64,000 nt of DNA. Origin: Oxobacter pfennigii. GTDB taxonomy: Bacteria > Bacillota > Clostridia > Clostridiales > Oxobacteraceae. Below the pieces are notes generated by a model. The model was not told where the DNA came from. It did not search any database and saw only the letters and a list, made by a program, of their open reading frames with translations. Shown piece by piece: positions 18,924 to 26,958 of the stretch. How positions within the stretch are numbered: the first letter of the stretch is position 1; each line of letters starts with the position of its first letter. The DNA lies in NCBI RefSeq assembly GCF_001317355.1, contig NZ_LKET01000068.1:248001-312000 (forward strand), in the 5' to 3' direction. Both the position numbers and the translations under genes were made by a program.

Positions 18924-19078
18924 ATATAATTCCTCCTGAAATTTTTATTTTGCAGAAAACCCCATCTAAATAAAAAGAAGTTTCCTACAATCTGGCAATT
19001 CCATTATATTTTTTTTACATTAATCATCCATTAAAGGTATGTTAATTGGATGTAAATAAATCATCATTATAAAATTTA

Positions 19079-19094
19079 TGAAAAAAATATTTCA
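19079..19094. promoter_or_regulatory. Possible operator between the ECF operon and rpiR-type regulator
   Basis: TGAAA and TTTCA form an inverted repeat with 6 bases between, in the divergent intergenic region. RpiR-type regulators often bind such half-sites. The region is AT-rich, so chance occurrence is possible. Confidence 0.3.
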
Positions 19095-19153
19095 TTTTGT
19101 TGAAAAATATTTATAATAGAAAGTAAGAAACTAAATAAGTAGGAGAATTTATT

Positions 19154-19996
19154 ATGAATTTTTTAGATTTAAATACACAGATAGATGATATGACAGGCAG
19201 TCAGAAAAAAATTGCGGATTTCATTTCAAAAAACCATGCCCGCCTGGCGTATCTTACAGAAAAAGAGATAGCCGAAGAGCTTAAAATAAGCCCTGCTACT
19301 ATCTCAAGATTTTGGAGGACAATTGGGTTTTCAAACAGCAAAGAGTTTAAAAAGTATCTGAAAGAAAAAATGACCACCACACCGGCAAATAAGCTTGAAG
19401 ATATTTTAAACAAAACAGGAAAAGGGAATTTAACGGAAGAAATATTTCATTTAGCTTCCAGCTATTTGAACGAAACATTGCTGCATCTTGATACTGAACA
19501 ATTTAAGAAGGCCGTTTCTGCAATAACAGGCGCCAGAAACATCTATGTTTACGGCTCAGGTTCCTGCGAATGTCTGGTTGACCTTTTTCAATTCCGTTTA
19601 AATCGACTAGGTTTAGATATAAAAAAAATAGCCAAAAGCGGCCATGAAATATTTGAATCGCTGGTCAATATCGACTGTCAGGATGTCATTGTAATTTTCG
19701 GTTTTGTCAATATATTGCCGGAAGTAAGGGTGCTTTTGGATTTTGCCGGGCAAAAGATATGCACAACACTGTTAATCACAGATCTTTTAGTTTCTGAAAT
19801 GATAGAAAAAAGCAATATTGTCCTTTATACTGCCCGCGGAGAATTATGGGAGTTTCACTCCATGGTCGCCCCCATTGCACTTTTAGAATCTCTTATTGTA
19901 GGAGTTTCCCGCAAAAATGAAAAAGAATCCCTTTGCAAATTGGATGAGCTGCATAAGCTCCGCAAACATTATGAGGAATATATACCAAAGTATTGA
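19154..19996 (+). CDS. RpiR-family transcriptional regulator
   Basis: 280 residues. N-terminal HTH_6 domain (about 1-75) containing LTEKEIAEELKISPATISRFWRTIGF in the usual RpiR position, then a SIS sugar-isomerase-like effector domain (about 105-240) with YVYGSGSCECL and VIVIFGF. RpiR proteins normally sense phosphosugars. It is transcribed divergently from the ECF/PHP operon 230 bases away and is its most likely regulator, which hints at a sugar-phosphate or nucleoside-related ligand. AAGTAGGAG precedes the ATG. Confidence 0.9.
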   Translation: MNFLDLNTQIDDMTGSQKKIADFISKNHARLAYLTEKEIAEELKISPATISRFWRTIGFSNSKEFKKYLKEKMTTTPANKLEDILNKTGKGNLTEEIFHLASSYLNETLLHLDTEQFKKAVSAITGARNIYVYGSGSCECLVDLFQFRLNRLGLDIKKIAKSGHEIFESLVNIDCQDVIVIFGFVNILPEVRVLLDFAGQKICTTLLITDLLVSEMIEKSNIVLYTARGELWEFHSMVAPIALLESLIVGVSRKNEKESLCKLDELHKLRKHYEEYIPKY

Positions 19997-20002
19997 TAAA
20001 TT

Positions 20003-20965
20003 TCATATGAAGTAATGGAATATGCTGTCTATTACTTCCAAACCCGCCCTGATTCCGTTGTCTCCAAATATTATACCGCCCTTTGTATCTTCTAATCTTA
20101 CTGTTACCTTTGAATCAATGCTCTCTTTTATTCTCCTGTCCATATTCCCCATAACCGGCGCCATAAGGACACCGGAGTTTTCCGGCTGAATTTCCATATC
20201 CATTTTGTATTTATTGTTCATAATAGATATATGTATCGAATTCTCAACTTTCACCAGCTTAGTTATCTTCGATTTATTATAGGTGGCAAATCTGAATAAC
20301 TCCTTTCCTGTATATAAAAATGCAATAAAGCCTATAAAATAGCTTTTAAGCCAGGGTATATTTGCAATAGAAATAAAAACCGAAGCATCTTTGCTCTCAA
20401 AATTGTTGCAATGAAGCCACAGCCACTCCTTTGGAAAGGATGTGCCCCAATCCTTTTCTATATAGCCTTTGCCGCCGGTAAAATCAAATGTTTTCCCGTC
20501 AATTGACATTTCTCCCCAAAGATCATGGTTGAGGGAAACTATCGCATGCTTGCACTCCATATATGGTACATAGGAATACCACCCCATGATCCCCGGTGAT
20601 AAAAGGCTCTTGGGGTATTTTACAGAATCCTTATAATTTATTTTTGCTGCTATTTTTGTTTTTTCATCCTGGATATTTACAGATATATGTTTATCGGTAA
20701 ATACCGAATGGCCTACTTTAACCATAAATCCTTTACTGTCCCATGAGAATTCATCAAGGCTGTATTGTATGTATTTTGTCTCTCCCGTAACGCCGTCTAT
20801 AACCTGTATGAATGCATGGGGATTTTCAGGGCACAGCGATATTCCTGGGATAAAGGAATATGCATTTAAAAGATTCCGGCTTACATGCTTGAAATACCAG
20901 CCTTCAAAATATCTTTTATAAGACAGCTTTCCTAAAAATGCTTCCTGTCTGAATACTTTAAACAT
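20003..20965 (-). CDS. Tocopherol-cyclase-like protein
   Basis: 320 residues. Family-typical words are spread along the whole length: YFEGWYFKH near residue 20, FIPGISL, LLSPGIMGWYSYVPYMECKHAI in the middle, GYIEKDWGTSFP and WLWLHCNNF. Bacterial members belong to the same family as plant tocopherol cyclases but live in organisms without tocopherol; their activity is unknown. No signal peptide. Convergent with the RpiR gene with only 6 bases between stops. GAGGGAAG precedes the ATG. Confidence 0.85.
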   Translation of the reverse strand: MFKVFRQEAFLGKLSYKRYFEGWYFKHVSRNLLNAYSFIPGISLCPENPHAFIQVIDGVTGETKYIQYSLDEFSWDSKGFMVKVGHSVFTDKHISVNIQDEKTKIAAKINYKDSVKYPKSLLSPGIMGWYSYVPYMECKHAIVSLNHDLWGEMSIDGKTFDFTGGKGYIEKDWGTSFPKEWLWLHCNNFESKDASVFISIANIPWLKSYFIGFIAFLYTGKELFRFATYNKSKITKLVKVENSIHISIMNNKYKMDMEIQPENSGVLMAPVMGNMDRRIKESIDSKVTVRLEDTKGGIIFGDNGIRAGLEVIDSIFHYFI

Positions 20966-21152
20966 TCTCTTCCCTCATTTGCCAAATATTTTATTATAGT
21001 ATTGCCCCGTCCTTCAAAGTATTATATTTCATTCTGTAAATTAATAAGTTAAGTATAAATATGGGATGCAAACCTACAGAATTTATACTAAAATAGAAAA
21101 GGCGGCTATTATCCGATTCTTTAACTACAGTATTTGGTTTGGGGGGAAATTT

Positions 21153-22898
21153 ATGGATATGATTAGAAAATTTATGAAATATTATAAGCCTTATAAGTTG
21201 ATTTTTTTTACGGATATGGCGTGTGCATTGACAGCATCCGGCATAGACCTTATGTTTCCCGTCCTGGTAAGGGATATACTAAACAGGCTTCAGACTCAGG
21301 CTGCTGCGGCTTCCGGTACCATAATAAAAATAGGAATATTGATGTTTGCGTTATATATAATCCAGTATTTCTGCAATTATTATATAACCTCCTGGGGACA
21401 TATAATGGGAGCCAGGATGGAATATGACATGAGAAATAAGCTTTTCACGCATCTTCAGAAGCTGTCCTTCACTTATTTTGACAACAACAAGACCGGTCAG
21501 ATTATGTCCCGAATAGTAAATGACCTTTTGGATATAGCCGAACTGGCCCACCATGGCCCCGAGGAGATATTCATTTCCGTTACAAAAATACTAGGCGCAT
21601 TTATAATACTCCTCACCATAAACGTGAAGCTTACTTTAATAACCTTTGCCTTCCTTCCGGTAATGACCTGGTTTTCCTTTTACTATAATGACAAGATGAG
21701 GGCGGTATTTACAAGGAATAAGGAAAAGATAGCCGATGTAAATGCCCAGCTAGAGGACAGTATAGCCGGTGTCAGGGTGGTGCAGTCCTTTTCAAACGAA
21801 GGTATTGAAGTAGAAAAGTTCAAAAAAGGAAACAAGCTGTTTCTTGCAACCAAAGAGGACAGCTATGAATATATGGGGAGATTTTACAGCGGTGTAACCT
21901 TGTTTGAAGGCCTAATATATGTATCCGCAGCCATAATAGGAGCCCTCTTTATCGGTTCCGGTTCCATAAACGCTGCGGACTTGGTGGCTTATCTTTTATT
22001 TATCAATACATTCTTAGCACCCATACGTACCATACTTCACTTTACCGAGCAATTTCAAAGAGGCATGACGGGCTTTTTAAGATATGAGGAGATTTTAGCC
22101 ATCAATCCCGACATAGAGGATAAGGAGGATGCTGTTGACATAAATGATTTCAACAAGGATATAGTCTTTGAAGATGTGTCCTTTAAATATTCCTCAGGGG
22201 ATTATGTATTGAGGAATATTTCATTGACCATAAACAAAGGAGAAACCATAGCTTTAGTAGGCCAGTCCGGCGGCGGAAAAACCACTTTATGCAGCCTTAT
22301 TCCAAGATTTTATGATGTCACTGAAGGGAGTATAAAAATAGACGGAAAAGATATAAGGGATATTAAGCTTGATTCCCTAAGAAAAAAGATAGGTATTGTG
22401 CAGCAGGATGTTTACCTCTTTGCCGGAAGCATCATGGAAAACATAAGATACGGAAAGCCTGATGCATCGGATGAAGAAATAATAGAAGCCTCAAAAAATG
22501 CAAATGCCCACGAATTTATAATGGCCTTTGAAAATGGCTACAATACTTATGTCGGCGAGAGAGGAGTTAAATTATCAGGAGGACAAAAGCAAAGGATAAG
22601 CATTGCCCGTGCATTTTTAAAGAATCCTCCTGTGCTTATACTGGATGAAGCAACCTCCTCCCTTGATAACCAGAGCGAAAAAATAGTACAGCAATCCTTA
22701 GAGAAGCTTTCAGATTCAAGAACTACCTTAGTTATAGCACATAGGCTATCCACTATAAAAAACGCGGATAAAATACTGGTTTTAACGGATAACGGCATTG
22801 AAGAGGAAGGCAGCCACGATGAGCTTTTAACTAAAAACGGAATATATGCCGCCCTGTACAACACCCAGTTTGCAGAAATATCAGAGAGTGTCGATTAA
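21153..22898 (+). CDS. ABC exporter half-transporter (membrane + ATPase domains)
   Basis: 581 residues from the ATG at 21153, preceded by GGGGGG; the frame is open for 29 codons further upstream, but this start begins the family's usual N-terminus (MDMIRKFMKYYKPYK). Six membrane helices in residues 1-310, then the ATPase domain: Walker A GQSGGGKTT, Q-loop QQDVYLF, signature LSGGQ, Walker B LILDEATS, and the switch His in IAHRLS. As a half-size transporter it should act as a homodimer, exporting a lipid, peptide or drug. The substrate cannot be predicted, and no partner half-transporter adjoins. Confidence 0.9.
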   Translation: MDMIRKFMKYYKPYKLIFFTDMACALTASGIDLMFPVLVRDILNRLQTQAAAASGTIIKIGILMFALYIIQYFCNYYITSWGHIMGARMEYDMRNKLFTHLQKLSFTYFDNNKTGQIMSRIVNDLLDIAELAHHGPEEIFISVTKILGAFIILLTINVKLTLITFAFLPVMTWFSFYYNDKMRAVFTRNKEKIADVNAQLEDSIAGVRVVQSFSNEGIEVEKFKKGNKLFLATKEDSYEYMGRFYSGVTLFEGLIYVSAAIIGALFIGSGSINAADLVAYLLFINTFLAPIRTILHFTEQFQRGMTGFLRYEEILAINPDIEDKEDAVDINDFNKDIVFEDVSFKYSSGDYVLRNISLTINKGETIALVGQSGGGKTTLCSLIPRFYDVTEGSIKIDGKDIRDIKLDSLRKKIGIVQQDVYLFAGSIMENIRYGKPDASDEEIIEASKNANAHEFIMAFENGYNTYVGERGVKLSGGQKQRISIARAFLKNPPVLILDEATSSLDNQSEKIVQQSLEKLSDSRTTLVIAHRLSTIKNADKILVLTDNGIEEEGSHDELLTKNGIYAALYNTQFAEISESVD

Positions 22899-22914
22899 GT
22901 TTTTTAAAATTATC

Positions 22915-22944
22915 TGTCAATTTTTTTAAACTTTTTCATATACT
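22915..22944 (+). promoter_or_regulatory. Candidate promoter for the Mn2+ riboswitch transcript
   Basis: CTGTCA and TATACT separated by 18 bases, with transcription predicted to begin near 22951, right at the aptamer. The other Mn riboswitch in this window also uses TATACT as its -10. Confidence 0.5.
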
Positions 22945-22954
22945 GAATTAAAGA

Positions 22955-23056
22955 GATAAGGGGGAGTAACTCACAGGGAAATTTTCCTGGTTACTAAGGT
23001 CGACATAATGGCGAAAGCCCGCTTTAGTACAGTTTATACTGAGAGCCAGACCTTTA
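22955..23056 (+). promoter_or_regulatory. Manganese (yybP-ykoY) riboswitch upstream of a DtxR-family regulator
   Basis: Conserved parts are present in order: AAGGGGGAGTAA (first loop with its GGGGAGTA), GTCGACA, the CCGCTTTAG segment, and AGACCTTT as the 3' strand of P1. These match the yybP-ykoY class (recalled from the Lactococcus structure). The 3' P1 strand at 23048-23055 is also the start of the terminator stem, so Mn2+ binding should favour P1 and prevent termination: an ON switch. Confidence 0.85.
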
Positions 23057-23096
23057 TTTCAACATACTTATGTTGAAATAAAGGTCTTTTAATTTT
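23048..23096 (+). terminator. Riboswitch expression-platform terminator
   Basis: Perfect 18-bp stem (23048-23065 with 23070-23087), 4-base loop, TTTT then AATTTT. The 5' arm begins with the AGACCTTT that also closes riboswitch P1, making the two structures mutually exclusive. Confidence 0.9.
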
Positions 23097-23109
23097 AGGA
23101 GGTGAAAAT

Positions 23110-23526
23110 ATGCTGTCCCCAAGCCTTGAAGATTATCTTGAGGAAATATACAGGCTTTCAATTAAAAATTCCATAAGAGTAAGCGACATAGCTGACAGCC
23201 TCAGCGTATCCATGCCTTCTGTGGTAAAGGCTTTAAAAAGGCTTCATGATAAGGAATATCTCATATACAAACCTCATGATGAAATTACCCTTACCGATAA
23301 AGGTGAAGAACTGGGGAACTATCTTGTTAAAAGGAACAGTATTTTAAGAGAATTTTTAGAAATTATAGGTTCAAAATGCAACATAGCCGATGAGGCCGAG
23401 GCAATGGAACATTATCTTTCCCTGCCTACCATGCACTCCATCGAACATATGGTGGACTATTTTAATAATAACCCAAAAATAAAGGAAGGCTTTTTAAATT
23501 TCGTCTCCAAAGACACTAGCCTTTAA
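23110..23526 (+). CDS. DtxR/MntR-family metal-dependent repressor
   Basis: 138 residues. The family's N-terminal winged helix spans about 1-60 (SLEDYLEEIYRL, VSDIADSLSVSMPSVVKALKRL). The dimerisation domain carries metal-ligand-type residues (the EAEAMEHYLS run near residue 97, and HSIEHM). No SH3-like third domain, so the length is like MntR rather than DtxR/IdeR. An AGGAGGTG site precedes the ATG. It is expressed behind a Mn2+ riboswitch and converges on the feo operon, whose upstream region carries three palindromes that this protein could bind. Whether it senses Mn or Fe cannot be decided. Confidence 0.9.
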   Translation: MLSPSLEDYLEEIYRLSIKNSIRVSDIADSLSVSMPSVVKALKRLHDKEYLIYKPHDEITLTDKGEELGNYLVKRNSILREFLEIIGSKCNIADEAEAMEHYLSLPTMHSIEHMVDYFNNNPKIKEGFLNFVSKDTSL

Positions 23527-23530
23527 AATA

Positions 23531-23553
23531 AGAAAATGGCCTTATAGAGGCCA
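23531..23553 (-). terminator. Weak hairpin terminator after feoB permease gene
   Basis: TGGCCT / AGGCCA stem with a 5-base loop immediately after the stop; on the minus strand it is followed by TTTTC. Six base pairs only. Confidence 0.5.
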
Positions 23554-24954
23554 CTACACTAAGTTTAATATTCTTGCAATCTGGGCTATTGTAAAGCATA
23601 TTATAATGCCTATTGCCGTAGGAATAATTGCTCCGAGTACAGTCCATTTAATGCTCCCCGTTTCCTTTCTTATAGTCCATAATGTGGTTCCGCAGGGAAA
23701 GTGAAGCAGCGAAAAAATCATTGTATTTAATGCGGTCACCCAGGTCCATCCATGATTTATAAGAAGTCTTCTGAATTCATCCAGGCTTTCCATTTCAATC
23801 ATGGCCCCCTGGGACAGATAGCTCATTATTAGAATGGGCAAAACTATTTCATTTGCAGGGAGTCCCAATATAAAAGCCATGAGGATAAATCCGTCAATTC
23901 CAATTATTTGAGCAAAGGGATTTAAAAAATTAGCAACGTGAGCAATTATGCTCATATCACCTATATATAAGTTTCCTAAAATCCAGGTTATCGCCCCTGC
24001 CGGCGCCGCTACTACCATGGCTCTTCCCAGTACGAATATTGTCCTGTCAATTATGGAGGTATATATTATCCTCCCCAACTGGGGCTTTCTGTATGGGGGA
24101 AGCTCAAGTATGAAAAAGGATGGCACACCCTTTAAAAGGGTTTTTGATAAAACATACGATACTAAAAGTGAAATGGCTATTCCCGCCACAACAAGCAAAG
24201 CAACGCTTAAGGATGCAATTACAGAACCATACTTATATCCTATGATACCCCCTGCAAATATGCCGGCAATTGTAATAAGGGTGGGAAATCTCCCGTTACA
24301 GGGCACGAAATTGTTCGTCAGTATGGCAATAAGCCTTTCCCTTGGAGAGTCAATAATCCTGCAGGCAATAACCCCTGCCGCATTGCAGCCAAATCCCATG
24401 CACATGGTCAGTGCCTGTTTCCCATGAGCACAGGCTTTTTTAAACATGTGGTCAAGATTAAAGGCCACTCTGGGAAGATACCCCAAATCCTCCAGCAATG
24501 TAAATATTGGAAAGAAAATTGCCATGGGGGGAAGCATTACAGATAATACCCATGCAGCAGTTCTGAATAAACCCAAAACCAGAATTCCGTGAAGCCAGTT
24601 GGGGGCATTTAGATACTGAAACATTAAAGTTATTTTTTCTTCAGCTTTAAATAATAAATCTGCCAGCATTTGTGAAGGTATGTTAGCACCTTCCACCGTT
24701 ATCCAGAAAACACCTGCCAGCAAAAAAAGCATCAAAGGTATTCCAAATGTTCTGGAGGTTATGATATCATCTATTTTATTGTCTATGCTACTTTTTTCTG
24801 AGTTCTTATTTTTGACGGTTTTTTGTGCAATGTCCTCTGCCCTAGTATAAATGCTTTTAACCAGCTTATCCCTGAATTGATTTGAGTATTTTAATTTTAC
24901 ATCCTCGGATATGGATATTAATTTTAAAAATTCATTTGAGCTAATGCGGTTCAT
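23554..24954 (-). CDS. feoB: FeoB membrane permease half (split FeoB)
   Basis: 466 residues. A short N-terminal coil (about 1-65) corresponds to the linker after the FeoB GTPase. Two Gate (nucleoside-recognition) domains and about nine helices then follow, with the conserved Cys-containing motifs GFGCNAAG near residue 190 and FPCGTTLWTIRKETG near 420. Together with the preceding GTPase gene it makes a complete ferrous iron channel. Start and stop overlap in ATGA, and an AGGTGA site inside the upstream gene supports separate translation. A one-base deletion in a once-fused gene is the alternative. Confidence 0.88.
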   Translation of the reverse strand: MNRISSNEFLKLISISEDVKLKYSNQFRDKLVKSIYTRAEDIAQKTVKNKNSEKSSIDNKIDDIITSRTFGIPLMLFLLAGVFWITVEGANIPSQMLADLLFKAEEKITLMFQYLNAPNWLHGILVLGLFRTAAWVLSVMLPPMAIFFPIFTLLEDLGYLPRVAFNLDHMFKKACAHGKQALTMCMGFGCNAAGVIACRIIDSPRERLIAILTNNFVPCNGRFPTLITIAGIFAGGIIGYKYGSVIASLSVALLVVAGIAISLLVSYVLSKTLLKGVPSFFILELPPYRKPQLGRIIYTSIIDRTIFVLGRAMVVAAPAGAITWILGNLYIGDMSIIAHVANFLNPFAQIIGIDGFILMAFILGLPANEIVLPILIMSYLSQGAMIEMESLDEFRRLLINHGWTWVTALNTMIFSLLHFPCGTTLWTIRKETGSIKWTVLGAIIPTAIGIIICFTIAQIARILNLV

Positions 24955-25715
24955 AAGAGTATTTCACCTGTCCCTAACATATATTCTTTTATGGAATCTA
25001 TTATGGTTTTATCTCCGTCTAAAAGCCTCAATGCGATCCATCTTGCCTTTATCTCATCTTCAATGTACTCACTCAGCCTTGGCATAATGTTTTTCAATGC
25101 CCCTTCTATATCCTCTTCATATTTCATTCTTTTAGGATGCGGCTTTAATTTCCCCGCAGCTACATCATACACACAATCCATAAGCTCACATAACCCAGTG
25201 CCTTCTCTTGCGGCGGCAGTCACAACGGGAATCCCAAGCTCAATGGATAATCCGCTTGCATCTACCTCTATGTTTTTCCTTTTTGCTTCGTCCATTAAGT
25301 TTACGCACATAATCACGTTGTCCGTCAGCTCCATTACCTGCAATACCAAATTCAGGTTTCTTTCAAGATTGGTAGCATCTGTAACTACTATGGTTGCATC
25401 AGGATTTCCAAAGCAGATAAAATCCCGGGCCACCTGCTCTTCAATGGAACTTGCAAGAAGTGAATAAGTTCCCGGTAAATCTATCAATATAAAGTCGCAA
25501 TCTCTGTGCCTGTAATTTCCCCGGGCGTTGGTCACCGTTTTACCCGGCCAGTTTCCCGTGTGCTGATGAAGACCGGTTAAAGCATTAAATACAGTGCTTT
25601 TCCCTGTATTAGGATTTCCCGCCAGCGCTATTACAGCTTCATTCCCATTAAGCTTTTCCACATTGAAGACATCTGCCATCCCTTCCTTAGTACCTGACTG
25701 CCGTGTTAAGCCCAT
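24951..25715 (-). CDS. feoB: FeoB GTPase domain protein (split FeoB)
   Basis: 254 residues. G-protein motifs: G1 GNPNTGKST, G2 region GNWPGKTV, G3 DLPGTYSL and G4 NLMDEA, followed by the helical GDI-like domain to about 250, ending GTGEILL. This is the cytosolic regulator half of ferrous iron uptake. It follows feoA by 11 bases and overlaps the permease half by 4. AAGGAGG precedes the ATG. All GTPase motifs are intact, so the split leaves a full domain. Confidence 0.93.
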   Translation of the reverse strand: MGLTRQSGTKEGMADVFNVEKLNGNEAVIALAGNPNTGKSTVFNALTGLHQHTGNWPGKTVTNARGNYRHRDCDFILIDLPGTYSLLASSIEEQVARDFICFGNPDATIVVTDATNLERNLNLVLQVMELTDNVIMCVNLMDEAKRKNIEVDASGLSIELGIPVVTAAAREGTGLCELMDCVYDVAAGKLKPHPKRMKYEEDIEGALKNIMPRLSEYIEDEIKARWIALRLLDGDKTIIDSIKEYMLGTGEILL

Positions 25716-25726
25716 ACATAACCTCC

Positions 25727-26017
25727 TTAATTTTCCTGTATTAGTTCAATATCTATAAGAGAAGATTCCTCTCTTCTTAATGCCATGAGCGCGCCTCTTA
25801 TCAAAAAAGCTGTCGTATCTCCCGTTCTGTTCCTTCGCATTGCTTTTATCTCAGTGTCTGGAATTATGCCTATATCGAGCATCCTGTTCCTTAGGAGTCC
25901 TTGTGCATTTATAGTTCTGACCTTGCATGCCTTACCTAGGGGAACATCGGATAATTTTAAGCTTCCTTGAAGAACCTCACAGGTATTTTGAAATGTCAAT
26001 GATACCGTATTATTCAT
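25727..26017 (-). CDS. feoA: FeoA, SH3-like accessory protein of ferrous iron uptake
   Basis: 96 residues, slightly longer than usual because of about 15 extra N-terminal residues. The core reads LSDVPLGKACKVRTI and RNRMLDIGIIPDTEIKAM, the standard FeoA signature, ending in ALRREESSLIDI. First gene of feoA-feoB(GTPase)-feoB(permease). GAGGAGGG precedes the ATG, and a palindromic box ends one base from that site, so repressor binding could also affect translation or early elongation. Confidence 0.93.
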   Translation of the reverse strand: MNNTVSLTFQNTCEVLQGSLKLSDVPLGKACKVRTINAQGLLRNRMLDIGIIPDTEIKAMRRNRTGDTTAFLIRGALMALRREESSLIDIELIQEN

Positions 26018-26032
26018 TCTTATTCCCTCCTC

Positions 26033-26050
26033 AATTAGCCTTGGCTAATT
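26033..26050. promoter_or_regulatory. DtxR-type box 1 upstream of feoA
   Basis: AATTAGCC-TT-GGCTAATT, an 18-base palindrome abutting the feoA ribosome site. Right half GGCTAAT is shared with boxes 2 and 3. Confidence 0.7.
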
Positions 26051-26107
26051 AATGTTAATTCCAATTCCTTTTACAAATTAATCAATATGTAGGCATATCT
26101 CAGAACA

Positions 26108-26123
26108 ATTAGACCAGGCTAAT
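26108..26123. promoter_or_regulatory. DtxR-type box 2 upstream of feoA
   Basis: ATTAGACCAGGCTAAT, an imperfect palindrome with the same half-sites. Its centre is 74 bases from box 1. Confidence 0.7.
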
Positions 26124-26157
26124 AACCTATTACATCCTATGCATGAGACAAAAAAGT

Positions 26158-26173
26158 GTTACACCAGGCTAAT
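26158..26173. promoter_or_regulatory. DtxR-type box 3 upstream of feoA
   Basis: GTTACACCAGGCTAAT shares ACCAGGCTAAT with box 2; the left half is weaker. Its centre is 50 bases from box 2. With no gene between 26018 and 26331 other than these boxes, the region looks like a dedicated control region for feo on one side and the Spo0E-like gene on the other. Confidence 0.6.
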
Positions 26174-26331
26174 AGTTAATGGGTATAAGGGTATTTAATT
26201 GAATTTTCCAGTATGTATTAAAATAATATTTATTTATTAAAATTTTTTATTACAATATTGATAAAGCAAAAAAGGCAATGTATAATATAGGATGTTGTTA
26301 TAAAAACATTAAAAAGAAAAGATGGTATATT

Positions 26332-26481
26332 ATGAAATTAATCGATGAAATTAAGGTGCTTCAAGAAGAACTAAACAGCATCGTAAATGAAAACAGCAAC
26401 GACATGTCAAGGTTAATTAATTTAAGCGAAAAATTAGACAAGCTTATAGCGCAATATTATTCCGAAACCCAAAATAAATAA
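26332..26481 (+). CDS. Spo0E-like aspartyl-phosphate phosphatase
   Basis: 49 residues starting at the ATG at 26332; longer in-frame starts lack a ribosome site. Two amphipathic helices in a hairpin with LSEKLDKLIAQYY, the SxxLDxLI signature of Spo0E-family phosphatases, which remove phosphate from Spo0A~P and delay sporulation. The length is typical (45-85). It suggests that the organism sporulates. The ribosome site (AAAAGATGG) is weak. Divergent from feoA. Confidence 0.8.
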   Translation: MKLIDEIKVLQEELNSIVNENSNDMSRLINLSEKLDKLIAQYYSETQNK

Positions 26482-26506
26482 CAGCCTGTATTAAGCTGTT
26501 ATATTT
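26478..26506 (+). terminator. Weak hairpin terminator after the Spo0E-like gene
   Basis: ATAACAGC / GCTGTTAT stem, 9-base loop, short T-rich tail. Confidence 0.5.
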
Positions 26507-26526
26507 CCATGGGTTTATTATCATCT

Positions 26527-26958
26527 TTACATATTATCATTGTTTATGCTTTTGTTATAATAATTTAAATCCTCTCTCTTTTCCCAGCCAAGGGACTGCC
26601 AGAAGGAATTTCCCGTATCATTACTGCTAAAAACAACCAGTGCGCATTTGTTTATTCCTTCCTTAGATAATGCTTCTAATACTGCATCCACCATTGAGCT
26701 TCCTATTTTTAGCTTGCGGTGCTTATCACTTACACAGGTATGATATATGTAACCCCTTCGCCCATCATGACCGCACATTATGGTACCGACTATTTTCTCA
26801 TGGACTGTTGCCACAAAATTGGTTGAAGGATTTCTTAAAAGGAATTTGTTTATTCCCTCTCTCGAATCATCCATGCTTCTGACGCCCATACCCGGGGTTG
26901 TTGTCCACATTTCAAACACCTTATCATAGTCATCAATTGTCATTAACCTTATATTCAT
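26527..26958 (-). CDS. GNAT-family N-acetyltransferase
   Basis: 143 residues. GNAT fold with FVATVHEKIVGTIMCGHDGRR (strand 4), then HTCVSDKHRKLKIGSSMVDA, where the acetyl-CoA loop consensus RxxGxG/A reads RKLKIGS, and a C-terminal SNDTGNSFWQSLGWEKR. The acceptor is unknown. It overlaps the HD-domain gene in ATGA and is the last gene of the minus-strand group. Confidence 0.85.
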   Translation of the reverse strand: MNIRLMTIDDYDKVFEMWTTTPGMGVRSMDDSREGINKFLLRNPSTNFVATVHEKIVGTIMCGHDGRRGYIYHTCVSDKHRKLKIGSSMVDAVLEALSKEGINKCALVVFSSNDTGNSFWQSLGWEKREDLNYYNKSINNDNM

